NCBI GenBank assembly: GCA_022711405.1
Contig: JAKLFC010000003.1
Coordinates: forward strand, 186,001 to 250,000
From: Bacteroidota bacterium
Lineage (GTDB): Bacteria > Bacteroidota > Bacteroidia > Bacteroidales > JAGONC01
Length of the DNA: 64,000 bases
Reading direction: 5' to 3'
Positions 1-8,977 of the stretch are shown here, piece after piece (positions within the stretch are counted from its first letter, which is position 1; every line of letters begins with the position of its first letter). A model generated the notes under the pieces. It had not been told where the DNA came from, did no database searches, and was given only the letters and a program-made list of their open reading frames with translations. A program made the translations under genes and the position numbers.

Positions 1-473
1 TTTTCCGTTTCGAAGTTATACCGCATCTCCTCCGCTGTAAAGTTTTGCTCGCCCTCTGAGAAGACGGGTTTGCCTGTGGACTCATTCACCGAATCAACCT
101 GGAACGTAGCATATAGCTCACTTTTGTTAAAATCGATCTCCACATACCCGGCCTTCAGGTTCGTTTTCTGGTAATTCAGCTCCGCATCCCGGTACAGATA
201 TGCTTTCTCCTGCTTCAGATCAAAGACCAGGGAATCGGCCGACTTATAATCGATCTTCCCTTCCAGCTGGTACCGGTTGACAGAACCGCCAAGGGTGTCC
301 CCTGTTGATCTGTCGAACCTGACCGTGTACAATGAGTCGGGAGGAGACTCAATCGGAATCGTGTCCTGTGCGCGAAGCTGAAGGAAATCTGCAAAAACGG
401 TCAGGAGTATAATAGAAAGAGTTACCCACCGTTTATTTGTTGATAAGTCACGCAAAGCGCTTAATCCAGACAA
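1..473 (-). CDS. lptD: LptD-like LPS assembly outer-membrane protein (N-terminal part)
   Basis: This is the first ~157 codons of a protein that runs off the left edge. A hydrophobic export segment (about residues 17-35, ending near RAQD) is followed by OstA/LptA-type strand repeats, visible as KSADSLVFDL, YLYRDAELNY and AGYVEIDF. In this family the N-terminal OstA domain receives lipopolysaccharide from the periplasmic bridge and a C-terminal barrel, outside the window here, inserts it into the outer membrane. No ATG lies in frame after the upstream stop, so TTG at 473 is the likely start, but this is uncertain. The gene is divergent from the amidase at 534 and close to an MCE protein and an OstA-like protein, which suggests an envelope lipid cluster. 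An OstA-only protein remains possible because the barrel is not seen. Confidence 0.65.
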   Translation of the reverse strand, partial: MSGLSALRDLSTNKRWVTLSIILLTVFADFLQLRAQDTIPIESPPDSLYTVRFDRSTGDTLGGSVNRYQLEGKIDYKSADSLVFDLKQEKAYLYRDAELNYQKTNLKAGYVEIDFNKSELYATFQVDSVNESTGKPVFSEGEQNFTAEEMRYNFETE

Positions 474-533
474 GATGAAATTTGACTATTTTTGTAAATA
501 CTACAGATCAAAACTAAATAAAATCTGCCATAG

Positions 534-1745
534 GTGAAACGATCGTGTCTTAATTTTGGTATACTCTGCCTTATCCTCTTTATCTTCCCTCAGGCTTTCG
601 CTCAACATAACCTCGCCCGGATCGACAGGGTGGTGATCGATGCCGGACACGGCGGCGAAGATCCGGGTGCACTGGGCAAACACTCCAGGGAAAAGGACAT
701 TGTGCTGGCCATAGCCCTGAAAACAGGGGAGTATATCGAAAAGAACATGCCCGAAATCAACGTCATCTATACCCGGAAAACCGATGTATTCATTGAGCTG
801 TATAAACGTGCCCAGATCGCCAATGAAAGTCACGCCGACCTTTTCATTTCCATCCACTGCAATTCAAATCCTAAAAGCACCCCCTTCGGTGCGGAGACCT
901 ATGTGATGGGCCTGCATAAAAGTGAAGACAACCTGGAAGTGGCAAAACTTGAAAATGCGTCTATCCTGCTTGAAAGCGATTATACGGCCAATTATGAAGG
1001 ATTTGATCCCAACTCGGATGAAGCGTATATCGTTTTTAACCTCTACCAGAATATTTTTCTGGAACAGAGCCTGTCCATGGCGGTGAATGTCCAGGACCAG
1101 TTCAGGGAGCGTGTCGGCAGGAATGACAGGGGAGTGAAACAGGCCGGTTTTCTGGTACTGTACCGGACCACCATGCCCGGAGTGCTGATCGAAACTGGTT
1201 TTCTGAGCAACGCCGCGGAAGAGGGCTATCTTATGTCGGAAGAAGGACAGGTTTATCTGGCATCAGCAATATACAGGGCATTCAGGGATTATAAAAATAA
1301 GATGGAGAATCCTGCTTCTGAACCGCTGACCGCTGCCCGGAAAAACACCGAACAATCCGATCTGCCGAAAACACCGGCTGAAAAGACCACCGGTAAACAG
1401 GAGAAATCCATAGGCCCTGTACCCGCTGATAAACCTGCGGCCAGGCCACCCGATCCTTCCGGATCCAGCCACGACAGGATCTCTTTCCGGGTCCAGTTCT
1501 ATACCTCCGCCAAAAAACTCCCGCTGAATTCGTCCCTTTTCAAGGGTGTTCAGGAGGTCAGGGAATACACCCAGGGGGGATTGTATAAATATACTACCGG
1601 TGATGAGCCATCAAAAGAAAAGGCTTCCGCCCTTTGCAAAACAGTTCGCTCCATGGGTTTCAATGATGCATTTGTTGTAGCTTTTCAAAATGAAATCCGT
1701 ATAAGCCTTGACCAGGCAGAGAAGGCCATGCAATCCGGTCCCTGA
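534..1745 (+). CDS. N-acetylmuramoyl-L-alanine amidase (Amidase_3) with C-terminal SPOR-like domain
   Basis: This is a periplasmic amidase expected to cut the bond between N-acetylmuramic acid and the stem peptide during cell separation or wall turnover. A GTG start is followed by a signal peptide (residues 1-23, ending AFA). The zinc ligands of Amidase_3 are visible: H39 in IDAGHGG, the E of REKD near 53, the H in FISIHCN near 107, and the catalytic E in LIETGFLSN near 222. A Pro/Lys/Ser-rich linker (about 255-315) leads to a SPOR-like region beginning RVQFYTS, which in this family binds denuded glycan. The 403-aa length suits an AmiC-type enzyme of Bacteroidota. It is followed 90 bases later by the MCE gene on the same strand. 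Confidence 0.9.
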   Translation: MKRSCLNFGILCLILFIFPQAFAQHNLARIDRVVIDAGHGGEDPGALGKHSREKDIVLAIALKTGEYIEKNMPEINVIYTRKTDVFIELYKRAQIANESHADLFISIHCNSNPKSTPFGAETYVMGLHKSEDNLEVAKLENASILLESDYTANYEGFDPNSDEAYIVFNLYQNIFLEQSLSMAVNVQDQFRERVGRNDRGVKQAGFLVLYRTTMPGVLIETGFLSNAAEEGYLMSEEGQVYLASAIYRAFRDYKNKMENPASEPLTAARKNTEQSDLPKTPAEKTTGKQEKSIGPVPADKPAARPPDPSGSSHDRISFRVQFYTSAKKLPLNSSLFKGVQEVREYTQGGLYKYTTGDEPSKEKASALCKTVRSMGFNDAFVVAFQNEIRISLDQAEKAMQSGP

Positions 1746-1808
1746 GTTCCGGAGGATCAGGTGTGAAAGCATTCATAAGGATTCTTCCGGGAGATCGTCT
1801 TATTTTAT

Positions 1809-1816
1809 TATATTTG
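1809..1816 (+). promoter_or_regulatory. Bacteroidota -7 promoter box (TATATTTG) for the MCE gene
   Basis: The sequence matches TAnnTTTG, the -7 element of the Bacteroidota housekeeping sigma factor. It lies 19 bases before the GTG start at 1836. No convincing -33 TTG is visible. Confidence 0.5.
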
Positions 1817-1835
1817 CATCACCAAAACACCATCC

Positions 1836-2846
1836 GTGATATTATCCCGTGAATCAAAGATAGGACTGGTTTTCATTGTTGCCCTCATCCTTTTCGTCTG
1901 GGGATTGAACTTCTTAAAAGGGAAAACCCTGCTCAAGCCGGAACGGAATTTTTTCGCCGTCTATGAACGTATTGACGGACTGATTGTGGCTAACCCTGTT
2001 AATATCAATGGTTTTGCTGTCGGGCAGGTGACAAAGATCGAATTTGAAAGTGAAACATCTCCCCTTATTGTCGTGGAATTCGTGCTGGATAAAAAGATCA
2101 GGATTCCAGAGAATACGGTAGCCAGGATTTATTCACAGGACCTGCTGGGAGGGAAGTCCATTGATCTGATCCTGGGTGATTCACCGGAATACTGCGAACC
2201 CGGCGATACCCTTTCCTCATCCATTGAGCAGTCGCTTCGTGAGGAGGTCAACCGGCAGGTGGAGCCCATCCGGCGCAAAGCTGAGAACCTGATCTCCTCC
2301 ATTGATTCGATGGTCACGATCATACAGATGGTTTTCAATGAAAACATGCGTGATGACCTGATCGCAAGCGTCGCCAGCCTGAAAAGCACCTTCGGAAATC
2401 TTGCCAACACCAGCTCAGCCATTGATACCCTGGTGATGACACAGCAGAAAAAGCTCACCGACATCATCGGTCACATCGAGTCCATTACCCATAACCTTCA
2501 GAACAGCAATGCAGAGATCACCAATGTACTGAGCAATTTCTCGGCGATCAGTGATACGATCGCCCAAATGAAGATATCCAGCACACTCTCGGATCTGAGC
2601 CAGACTCTTGCCGATATTTCCGTGATCGCTGAAAAGATCAACAGGGGTGAGGGATCCATGGGATTATTGATCAATGACCAGAAGCTTTACGATAACCTGG
2701 TGACCTCCTCCATTGAACTCAACCTGTTGCTGGAGGACCTGAGGCTGAATCCGCAGCGGTATGTATCTGTTTCGGTCTTTGGTAAAAAACCGGAGAAGCA
2801 ACCCTATACTCCGCCTGCAGAAAAAGCACCGGAAGAAAACAAATAA
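1836..2846 (+). CDS. MlaD/MCE-family lipid transport protein
   Basis: This is a single-pass inner-membrane protein of the MCE (MlaD) family, which forms hexameric rings moving phospholipids between the inner and outer membranes with an ABC transporter. It has a GTG start, a membrane anchor at about residues 9-27 (GLVFIVALILFVWGLNF) and one MCE domain at about 38-116 (YERIDGLIVANPVNINGFAVGQV). A long helical and coiled-coil tail (about 125-300) probably extends into the periplasm. The C-terminus is Pro/Lys/Glu-rich. The MlaE permease and MlaF ATPase partners are not in the window. The gene converges on the OstA-like gene with a 13-base gap. Confidence 0.88.
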   Translation: MILSRESKIGLVFIVALILFVWGLNFLKGKTLLKPERNFFAVYERIDGLIVANPVNINGFAVGQVTKIEFESETSPLIVVEFVLDKKIRIPENTVARIYSQDLLGGKSIDLILGDSPEYCEPGDTLSSSIEQSLREEVNRQVEPIRRKAENLISSIDSMVTIIQMVFNENMRDDLIASVASLKSTFGNLANTSSAIDTLVMTQQKKLTDIIGHIESITHNLQNSNAEITNVLSNFSAISDTIAQMKISSTLSDLSQTLADISVIAEKINRGEGSMGLLINDQKLYDNLVTSSIELNLLLEDLRLNPQRYVSVSVFGKKPEKQPYTPPAEKAPEENK

Positions 2847-2859
2847 GGCCTCTTTTCCC

Positions 2860-4392
2860 TTACCAGCGAAAAATATCGTTCCTGTCCATGGGACGCTGAT
2901 CACCCTTCCACTGGAATCCTCTCAGGGTCTTTTCCTGCTCGGGCAGATCTTTTTCAGGGTAAAGGATCGCTGTGGGACGATCGATATAAATGATGCGCTC
3001 GATCGCATTGTCGGAGATAAAGATCCACATGGAGCCGGAAACCGCTTTGTTCACTCCTATCAGCGACCCGTCATCGTCGCGGACATAATAGATCGTTTCG
3101 GAGTTGGATTCCACCCTGATCCTGTTAAGCTCGTTATCAACGAAGTACCCCATCATGTCCAGCCCCCGGATCTGATTGTACCGGATAGAATCGTCCCTTG
3201 AAATGATCAGGGACGTGTTGTGCAACTGCAGCCGGTCGATCTGTTTATTACGGAACCAGATCCGTATGGAATCGGCAGTGAGCTGATTTTCATCCGACCA
3301 GAGTACCGGATCCTTGTACAATGTCAGCACGGAATCGGCGATATCGTTATGAAGCGAATCGCACATCCCCTGAATATCGGTCCGGTAAAACTTGACCCTG
3401 TGATAGGCATAAAGGTCCTGCGCCTTCTGGGCCGAATCGAAAAAAGCGATGAGGGTATCGGCATGCATGAACAATGAATCCTCACGGTCGGCCATGATGG
3501 CCAGCGCACTGTCGGTGATCATCGAAAACCGCTGCTCTTTGCTGTACAGGGAGTAATTCCCCTTAAGGATGATATCCTGGATGGTGTCGGTGACCACCAC
3601 GTTGTGATAAGCTCTGCCCAGCCCCGCCTTCTGTTCGTAATAGATGCTGTCGGCAGTGAGCGTCTGGTCACCGGTGCGTATCAGGGAGCCTTTTCCCAGG
3701 TACGACCGGTCGTTGCGTGTATCAAACCATCCGGCCACGCAGAAGATATAGAAATCCTCTGATTCGATGTGCGTCGGGCCCGTGAAATACGCAATTTCCG
3801 TTTCGGTGGCATACCGCATGGTATCGGCCCGCACCGTGTAATCAGGATCTTTCAGGATCACATTCCTGCTGAATGCAAATGTCTTTTCCCGGATGTAATA
3901 ATACCCCGTTTCACTCACCAGCTCATTGTCTTCTGACAGGATCCTGCCACCCTTATGGTATTCGGTTATCTGGGTGGTTCTGTTATAGAGCAGAAAATCG
4001 GTGTAGAGGGTGGTCTTGTTGTCGATCAGCACTACCTCCTTTTCAATTTCGCCGATCCTGGTATTGCCGTCGTACCACATATGTTTGCCGTACAGATGAA
4101 GCGTATCGCTCGATTCGACATGAATGTCGCCCAGTGCTTCCACACGGTTCCCGACATCGTTCAGGTAAGCGGTGTCACAATACAGGTACACCCCGTCATG
4201 CTCCAGAATGATATGACCTGTCAGCACCTGAACATTGGCATTGGCCCGCTTGTCATAACTGATCTCATCAGCCTGGATCAGCCGGATAAGTGCTGTATCC
4301 TGAGCGACGGCCTGGCAGGCCACTACCAGTGACAGCAACAGCCCAACGGCTCCGGGGAATAGTGCATACCGGTACCCAAAATTTTTTTGCAT
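2860..4392 (-). CDS. OstA-like (LptA-type) periplasmic protein
   Basis: This secreted protein is built of repeated OstA/LptA strands such as ADEISYDKR, GHIILEHDGVYLYCDTAYL and LTADSIRIWF, consistent with the OstA-like N domain of Bacteroidota. Such proteins form beta-jelly-roll bridges that carry lipopolysaccharide across the periplasm. I chose the ATG at 4392 rather than an in-frame ATG 14 codons upstream, because the protein then starts MQKNFGYRY with a clean signal peptide ending in VAQD. In addition, a TACCTTTG promoter box lies only 4 bases before this ATG. The protein is 510 aa, much longer than LptA of Enterobacteria, so it may hold several jelly-roll repeats. Its proximity to the LptD start and to MCE suggests a role in envelope lipid traffic. 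Confidence 0.8.
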   Translation of the reverse strand: MQKNFGYRYALFPGAVGLLLSLVVACQAVAQDTALIRLIQADEISYDKRANANVQVLTGHIILEHDGVYLYCDTAYLNDVGNRVEALGDIHVESSDTLHLYGKHMWYDGNTRIGEIEKEVVLIDNKTTLYTDFLLYNRTTQITEYHKGGRILSEDNELVSETGYYYIREKTFAFSRNVILKDPDYTVRADTMRYATETEIAYFTGPTHIESEDFYIFCVAGWFDTRNDRSYLGKGSLIRTGDQTLTADSIYYEQKAGLGRAYHNVVVTDTIQDIILKGNYSLYSKEQRFSMITDSALAIMADREDSLFMHADTLIAFFDSAQKAQDLYAYHRVKFYRTDIQGMCDSLHNDIADSVLTLYKDPVLWSDENQLTADSIRIWFRNKQIDRLQLHNTSLIISRDDSIRYNQIRGLDMMGYFVDNELNRIRVESNSETIYYVRDDDGSLIGVNKAVSGSMWIFISDNAIERIIYIDRPTAILYPEKDLPEQEKTLRGFQWKGDQRPMDRNDIFRW

Positions 4393-4396
4393 GGTG

Positions 4397-4404
4397 CAAA
4401 GGTA
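4397..4404 (-). promoter_or_regulatory. -7 box (TACCTTTG) 4 bases before the OstA-like start
   Basis: The box ends 4 bases before the ATG at 4392, so transcription should begin at or next to the start codon and give a leaderless or nearly leaderless mRNA. It also argues for the shorter start. Confidence 0.6.
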
Positions 4405-4464
4405 TTCAATATTGATCAATGCGTATGGAACCAAATGGAAAAGCGGGGACTGTCATTCGGGAGA

Positions 4465-6240
4465 TCATTCATCTGAGATCGTCTTCAGCATTTTCCGGTA
4501 CTCCGAAAAGACATTTGCCCTCGAGACAAATCCGATATACTTACTATGGTGCAGCACGACCAGAACATATTGTCCTGACCGCTGGAACTTCTCGGTCACC
4601 TCTTCCATACTATCATCAAGATCGACGGTCACAGATGGAATGACCATCAGATCGCTGACGTATGTGGTGCCATAGAGCTCAGGCCTGAACATGATCTTCC
4701 GGATATCATCCAGGGTGATCAGGCCTTTGAAGAATCCCTCCTCATCCACTACCGGGAAGAGATTCCGTGAAGATTTGGAAACCAGCCTCACCAGATCACC
4801 CAGGTATTCATCCGGATGCAGGGGAAGAAAATTCTTCTCGATCAGATCCTCCACTTTCATGAGGGTCAGTACGGCCCTGTCTTTATCATGTGTGATCAGT
4901 TCGCCCCGTCGGGCGAGAAGATGCGTATACACTGAATTGGAAACAAAGATCCTGACCGTGACGTAAGTGACGGCCGAGGTGATCATCAGGGGAAGAAACA
5001 GCTGGTATCCCCCCGTGATCTCCGCGATCAGGAAGATACTGGTCAGCGGTGCGTGCAGTACACCTGCAATGACACCTCCCATGCCCGCCAGGGCATAATT
5101 CCCGGCTGGAACAGGACCCAGCCCCAGATGGTTGACCAGTTCTGCGAACCACAGCCCGGTAAATACACCTGTAAAAAGTGCAGGTGCAAAGATACCGCCA
5201 ATGCCCCCAGCCCCGAATGTGACAACAGTGGTGATGGCTTTCAGCAGGATCATGATGAGAAAAAGCACAAGCATGGTCTGCACATCCGGCTGATACCGGC
5301 TGAATATGCTGTTATCCAGGATCGGATGGTAGTTGCCGCTCAAAGCAGCATTCACCGCTTCATATCCCTCCCCATAGAGCGCCGGAAAGAGAAATATCAG
5401 CAGTCCCAGCATACTGCTTCCCACCAGCCACCGGACGTTCCATGGCCTGATCCGTTGAAAAAGACGTTCGATAGATATGTAGATCTTTGTAAAATAGATG
5501 GATACCATGCCTGCCAGAATCCCAAGAGCCACATAATAGGGTACCTCTGAAATTTTAAAATGACCCTGGATCTCAAAGGGATACAGCACAGCCTGGCCAA
5601 GCAGAAAGTAAGAGGTAAGGACTGCGGTGGCCGATGCGATCAGCAGGGGTATGATGGAAAAGGTCGTCAGGTCGATCATGATCACCTCTACGGCGAACAG
5701 CATGGCAGCAATGGGCGCCTGGAAAATGGAGGCCATGGCGGCAGTTCCCGCCACTCCGATCATAAGCGTGATCTGTTTATAATTCAGGTTCAGCATCCTG
5801 CCCAGGTTCGACCCAATGGCAGCTCCCGTTCCGATGGTCGGCCCCTCCAGCCCGACCGATCCTCCAAATCCGACTGTCAACACACTGGCAATAATGGAAG
5901 CGTACGTCTGAAAAGGAGCCAGGACTCCCCTTTTTTTTGAGATGGCATGAAGAACCGTCGGTATGCCATGACTGAGGGGCCTTCGAAGGATATACCGGAC
6001 GAAGATGACCGTCAGCAGTATCCCTGTCATGGGATAAAGAAAATACAGAAAATGATGGCTGATGGGAGAAATACCTGCAGTCAGGCCGGTATGAAGAAAT
6101 GCTACACCATTTTTGATGATCACCGCACTCAATCCACCCAGTATCCCAACCACCACGCTCAGTATCAGGATGAACTGGTTATCACTGATGTGACGGGCCC
6201 GCCAGTTCAGGATTCGTTCGAGAACAGCTGTCTTTTCCAC
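4465..6240 (-). CDS. ClC-family chloride channel/transporter with C-terminal CBS pair
   Basis: This is a polytopic ClC protein for Cl- transport across the inner membrane, by channel or H+ exchange. The selectivity signatures are present: SHGIP near residue 93 (GSGIP-like), GLEGPTIGTGAA near 128 with the gating glutamate, and GAGGIGGIFAPALF near 340. Residues ~20-440 hold the helices. A CBS pair follows (about 465-585), with FPVVDEEGFFKGLITLDDI and YVLVVLHHSKYIGFVSR, and is expected to sense adenine nucleotides. The start is GTG at 6240. The proton-glutamate of exchangers was not assigned, so channel versus antiporter is open. The gene is monocistronic, with its own TATTTTTG box upstream. Confidence 0.92.
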   Translation of the reverse strand: MEKTAVLERILNWRARHISDNQFILILSVVVGILGGLSAVIIKNGVAFLHTGLTAGISPISHHFLYFLYPMTGILLTVIFVRYILRRPLSHGIPTVLHAISKKRGVLAPFQTYASIIASVLTVGFGGSVGLEGPTIGTGAAIGSNLGRMLNLNYKQITLMIGVAGTAAMASIFQAPIAAMLFAVEVIMIDLTTFSIIPLLIASATAVLTSYFLLGQAVLYPFEIQGHFKISEVPYYVALGILAGMVSIYFTKIYISIERLFQRIRPWNVRWLVGSSMLGLLIFLFPALYGEGYEAVNAALSGNYHPILDNSIFSRYQPDVQTMLVLFLIMILLKAITTVVTFGAGGIGGIFAPALFTGVFTGLWFAELVNHLGLGPVPAGNYALAGMGGVIAGVLHAPLTSIFLIAEITGGYQLFLPLMITSAVTYVTVRIFVSNSVYTHLLARRGELITHDKDRAVLTLMKVEDLIEKNFLPLHPDEYLGDLVRLVSKSSRNLFPVVDEEGFFKGLITLDDIRKIMFRPELYGTTYVSDLMVIPSVTVDLDDSMEEVTEKFQRSGQYVLVVLHHSKYIGFVSRANVFSEYRKMLKTISDE

Positions 6241-6263
6241 CGGCTTTCCTGTGCTAGGATTTT

Positions 6264-6271
6264 CAAAAATA
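6264..6271 (-). promoter_or_regulatory. -7 box (TATTTTTG) of the ClC gene
   Basis: The TAnnTTTG match lies 23 bases before the GTG at 6240, in the divergent gap with the lipoprotein gene. Confidence 0.5.
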
Positions 6272-6338
6272 CAAAAGAAAAGGGAGGATGCCCTGAATCT
6301 TCTTTTTATTGAAGAGTCAGCTGAATATCAGGATTTCC

Positions 6339-6346
6339 TATTTTTG
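6339..6346 (+). promoter_or_regulatory. -7 box (TATTTTTG) of the lipoprotein/PepSY operon
   Basis: The TAnnTTTG match is followed at once by a run of ten or more A residues. It lies 60 bases before the ATG at 6407. GGGAGG about 10 bases before the ATG is a good ribosome site. Confidence 0.5.
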
Positions 6347-6406
6347 CAAAAAAAAAAGTTCAGATACCCCGATGGGGTGTATTCATTCATTAATTAGGGA
6401 GGTTCT

Positions 6407-7009
6407 ATGTACACTCGTTTCATGTTTATCATCGCTCTGTCGGTATTACTGGCATCCTGCGGCACCCGTTCAGACAAGCCTCAGCAGGAAGATATATCCG
6501 GAATGGCTGTGCTGACAGTGTCTGATTTTGATTCCCTGGCCGGTCAGTTTATCGGCAAGGAGATACAGATTGAAGGACTGGTGGATCACGTTTGCCGCCA
6601 AAGCGGGAAACGGATGTTCCTTGTCCAGCCGGAAGGAGAAGGCCGTGTCAAGGTGGTCACAGGTGAAACCATCCCCAGTTTTGATGTTGCACTGGAGGGT
6701 AACGAGGTCATCGTCAAAGGAATTGTCGATGAATTGAGAGTGGATGAACAGTACCTTGCTGAATGGGAAAAAGAACTGAAAGACCAGGAATCTGCAGAAA
6801 AACAGGAAGTTGCAGGATCTGAAACTGAAGGGACGGAAGAACATGCTGAAGGTTCTCACACCGGCCTGGGTGAACAGGCCGACCAGGGTACTCATAATCC
6901 TGCCTGGGATCAGATCGCTGAATACAGGGCACAGATAGCTGCCAGCGAAAAAGGATATCTCTCTTTCTATTCGGTCATCTGTTCGGAATTCAAACAAAAA
7001 GCAAATTAA
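6407..7009 (+). CDS. Lipoprotein with OB-fold-like domain, function unknown
   Basis: The signal peptide ends in the lipobox LLASC, giving lipidated C18. Residues ~35-120 read like an OB-fold strand pattern: GKEIQIEGLVDHVC, GKRMFLVQPEGEGRVKVVTG, GNEVIVKGIVDELRVDEQYL. This resembles periplasmic OB proteins rather than a nucleic-acid enzyme. A Glu-rich, probably disordered stretch (about 120-165) follows, then a short helix containing a single cysteine (VICSEF). There are two further cysteines, one of them at about residue 64. The gene is followed 11 bases later by a PepSY-associated membrane protein and probably co-transcribed with it. I do not recognise a specific function. A redox or metal role near the inner membrane is only inference. 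Confidence 0.6.
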   Translation: MYTRFMFIIALSVLLASCGTRSDKPQQEDISGMAVLTVSDFDSLAGQFIGKEIQIEGLVDHVCRQSGKRMFLVQPEGEGRVKVVTGETIPSFDVALEGNEVIVKGIVDELRVDEQYLAEWEKELKDQESAEKQEVAGSETEGTEEHAEGSHTGLGEQADQGTHNPAWDQIAEYRAQIAASEKGYLSFYSVICSEFKQKAN

Positions 7010-7020
7010 GGAATTACGGG

Positions 7021-7593
7021 ATGGCCGCATTCAGGTGGAGAAGATGGAATAATGCCATTCATCGGGATTTCGGATATTTCTTTTTCGGAATGACCGTTAT
7101 CTATGCACTTTCCGGTATTGCACTGAACCATATCAAGGACTGGAATCCCAATTATATCATCCGGAACTGGGAAACTGCTGTCAGCTTACCGGTAACTTCT
7201 ACTTATCTATCCAAGGATCAAGTAGTTGATATTCTGGACCAGATCGGTTTAAAAAGGGAGTACAAAAAACATTATTTCCCAAACCCACAGACCGTCAAAG
7301 TTTTTCTTGACCATGGCTCCGCCATTATTGATCTGTCGGCTTCGACCGCTTTCATTGAAACCATCCGGCGGAGACCCGTATTTAACCAGGTCAATTTTCT
7401 TCACTACAATCCGACCAGGTGGTGGACATGGTTCTCAGATATCTATGCAGGTGCGCTGGCTCTGCTTGCCATCACCGGATTGTTTGTGCTTAGGGGAAAA
7501 AATGGTATTACACGGCGGGGAGCGTGGATCACGGTGGCCGGGATCCTGATCCCGCTGATCTTTCTTTTTATTTATAAGGGGAAAGGCCTTTAA
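7021..7593 (+). CDS. PepSY-associated transmembrane protein
   Basis: This 190-aa membrane protein has three hydrophobic segments: FFFGMTVIYALSGIAL (~20-37), IYAGALALLAITGLFVL (~140-158) and WITVAGILIPLIFLF (~169-184). Between the first two lies a periplasmic PepSY-like region. The pattern RKWNN..HRDFGY, then a loop, then FNQVNFLHYNPTRWWTWFSDIYAG matches the PepSY-associated TM family, found in proteins linked to iron uptake and flavin or heme electron transfer. It lies just after the OB-fold lipoprotein. Its 3' end overlaps the convergent radA by 4 bases. The substrate is unknown. Confidence 0.7.
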   Translation: MAAFRWRRWNNAIHRDFGYFFFGMTVIYALSGIALNHIKDWNPNYIIRNWETAVSLPVTSTYLSKDQVVDILDQIGLKREYKKHYFPNPQTVKVFLDHGSAIIDLSASTAFIETIRRRPVFNQVNFLHYNPTRWWTWFSDIYAGALALLAITGLFVLRGKNGITRRGAWITVAGILIPLIFLFIYKGKGL

Positions 7594-8948
7594 CCAAACA
7601 GAAGGGCATACACCTCTTCGATCCTGCGGCAGGGTATGACCTGTATCGAAAATTTCTTGATGTCAAGGTTTCTGCTGTTGTAAGCGGAGATGGCAATCTT
7701 TGCGAAGCCCAGTTTCTCCCCTTCCAGGATACGGGCCTCTATCCGGTTCACGGCGCGGATCTCGCCCGAAAGGCCCACTTCAGCGGCGAAGCATATATCC
7801 TTATCCACAGGGATATCTGTGTTGGAGGACAGCACCGCACAAATGACTGCCAGGTCGATGGCCGGATCGTCCACGCGTATTCCCCCGGCGATATTCAGAA
7901 ACACATCTTTCATCCCCAGCCGGAAACCGCATCTTTTTTCAAGGACTGCCAGCAGCATGTTCAGGCGCCTGACGTCAAAACCTGTCGCAGAGCGCTGTGG
8001 GGTGCCGTAAGCAGCCGAGCTCACCAGGGCCTGGGTCTCGATGAGCATGGGACGCAATCCTTCCAGGGTGGCGGCAATCACTACCCCGCTGAGCTGCTCG
8101 TCACGCTGCGACAGGAGTATCTCCGAAGGATTGGCCACCTCCCGCAGACCGCTGCTCTGCATCTCATAGATCCCCAGCTCGGATACAGACCCAAAACGAT
8201 TCTTTGTGGCGCGCAGGATGCGGTAGATATGATGCCGGTCGCCCTCGAACTGCAGAACCGTATCCACCATATGTTCCAGTACTTTCGGCCCGGCCAGGTA
8301 GCCTTCCTTGGTGATGTGACCGATAAGAACCACAGGGATGCCCGTGGTCTTGGCCAGCCTCTGAAGTTCCGAAGTGCACTCCCTTACCTGGGATACGGAT
8401 CCCTGCGAGGAATCAACTGCCTCGGTTTGCAGTGTCTGGATGGAATCAACGATGACAAGGCCTGGATTGATCTTTTCAATCTGGTGAAGAACGGATTGCA
8501 CGGAAGTCTCTGTCAGGATATAGAAATCCTTGTTCTGTATCCCCAGCCTGTCGCCCCTCATGCGCAACTGCTGTTCGCTTTCCTCCCCTGAAATGTAAAG
8601 GATGCGTTTTCCTTCCATCCGCAGGGCGACCTGCATCATCAGGGTGGATTTGCCAATGCCGGGCTCACCGCCGATCAGCACCAGCGACCCTGGCACCAGG
8701 CCTCCTCCCAGCACCCTGTCCAGCTCCCCGTCAGCCGTGCTGATGCGTCGCTGTTCCGACCAGTCGATATCGGCGATCAGCCTGGGCTCTGCGGCCCTGA
8801 TGCCCCTGGCACGGTCTTCCCGGCGTTCCTGCTGGATGACCTCCTCTACATACGTATTCCATTCTCCGCATGAAGGACAACGGCCGATCCATTTGACCGA
8901 CTGTGCGCCACAATTCTGGCAGAAAAAGACTGTTTTAGCTTTAGGCAA
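7590..8948 (-). CDS. radA: DNA repair protein RadA (Sms)
   Basis: RadA is a RecA-like helicase that helps process recombination intermediates in the cytoplasm. The family layout is complete: an N-terminal zinc finger (CQNC...CPSC, residues ~10-26), a RecA core with Walker A GGEPGIGKST (~93-102), the RadA-specific KNRFG motif near 255, and a C-terminal Lon-like domain without protease activity (about 275-450). The 452-aa length is normal. The start is TTG at 8948, since the only in-frame upstream codons end at a stop. The gene sits 29 bases after rfaE2 and is probably the last gene of a minus-strand unit. Confidence 0.96.
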   Translation of the reverse strand: MPKAKTVFFCQNCGAQSVKWIGRCPSCGEWNTYVEEVIQQERREDRARGIRAAEPRLIADIDWSEQRRISTADGELDRVLGGGLVPGSLVLIGGEPGIGKSTLMMQVALRMEGKRILYISGEESEQQLRMRGDRLGIQNKDFYILTETSVQSVLHQIEKINPGLVIVDSIQTLQTEAVDSSQGSVSQVRECTSELQRLAKTTGIPVVLIGHITKEGYLAGPKVLEHMVDTVLQFEGDRHHIYRILRATKNRFGSVSELGIYEMQSSGLREVANPSEILLSQRDEQLSGVVIAATLEGLRPMLIETQALVSSAAYGTPQRSATGFDVRRLNMLLAVLEKRCGFRLGMKDVFLNIAGGIRVDDPAIDLAVICAVLSSNTDIPVDKDICFAAEVGLSGEIRAVNRIEARILEGEKLGFAKIAISAYNSRNLDIKKFSIQVIPCRRIEEVYALLFG

Positions 8949-8977
8949 ATTGTCCGGTAGGGTTTAATGTTGATCGT

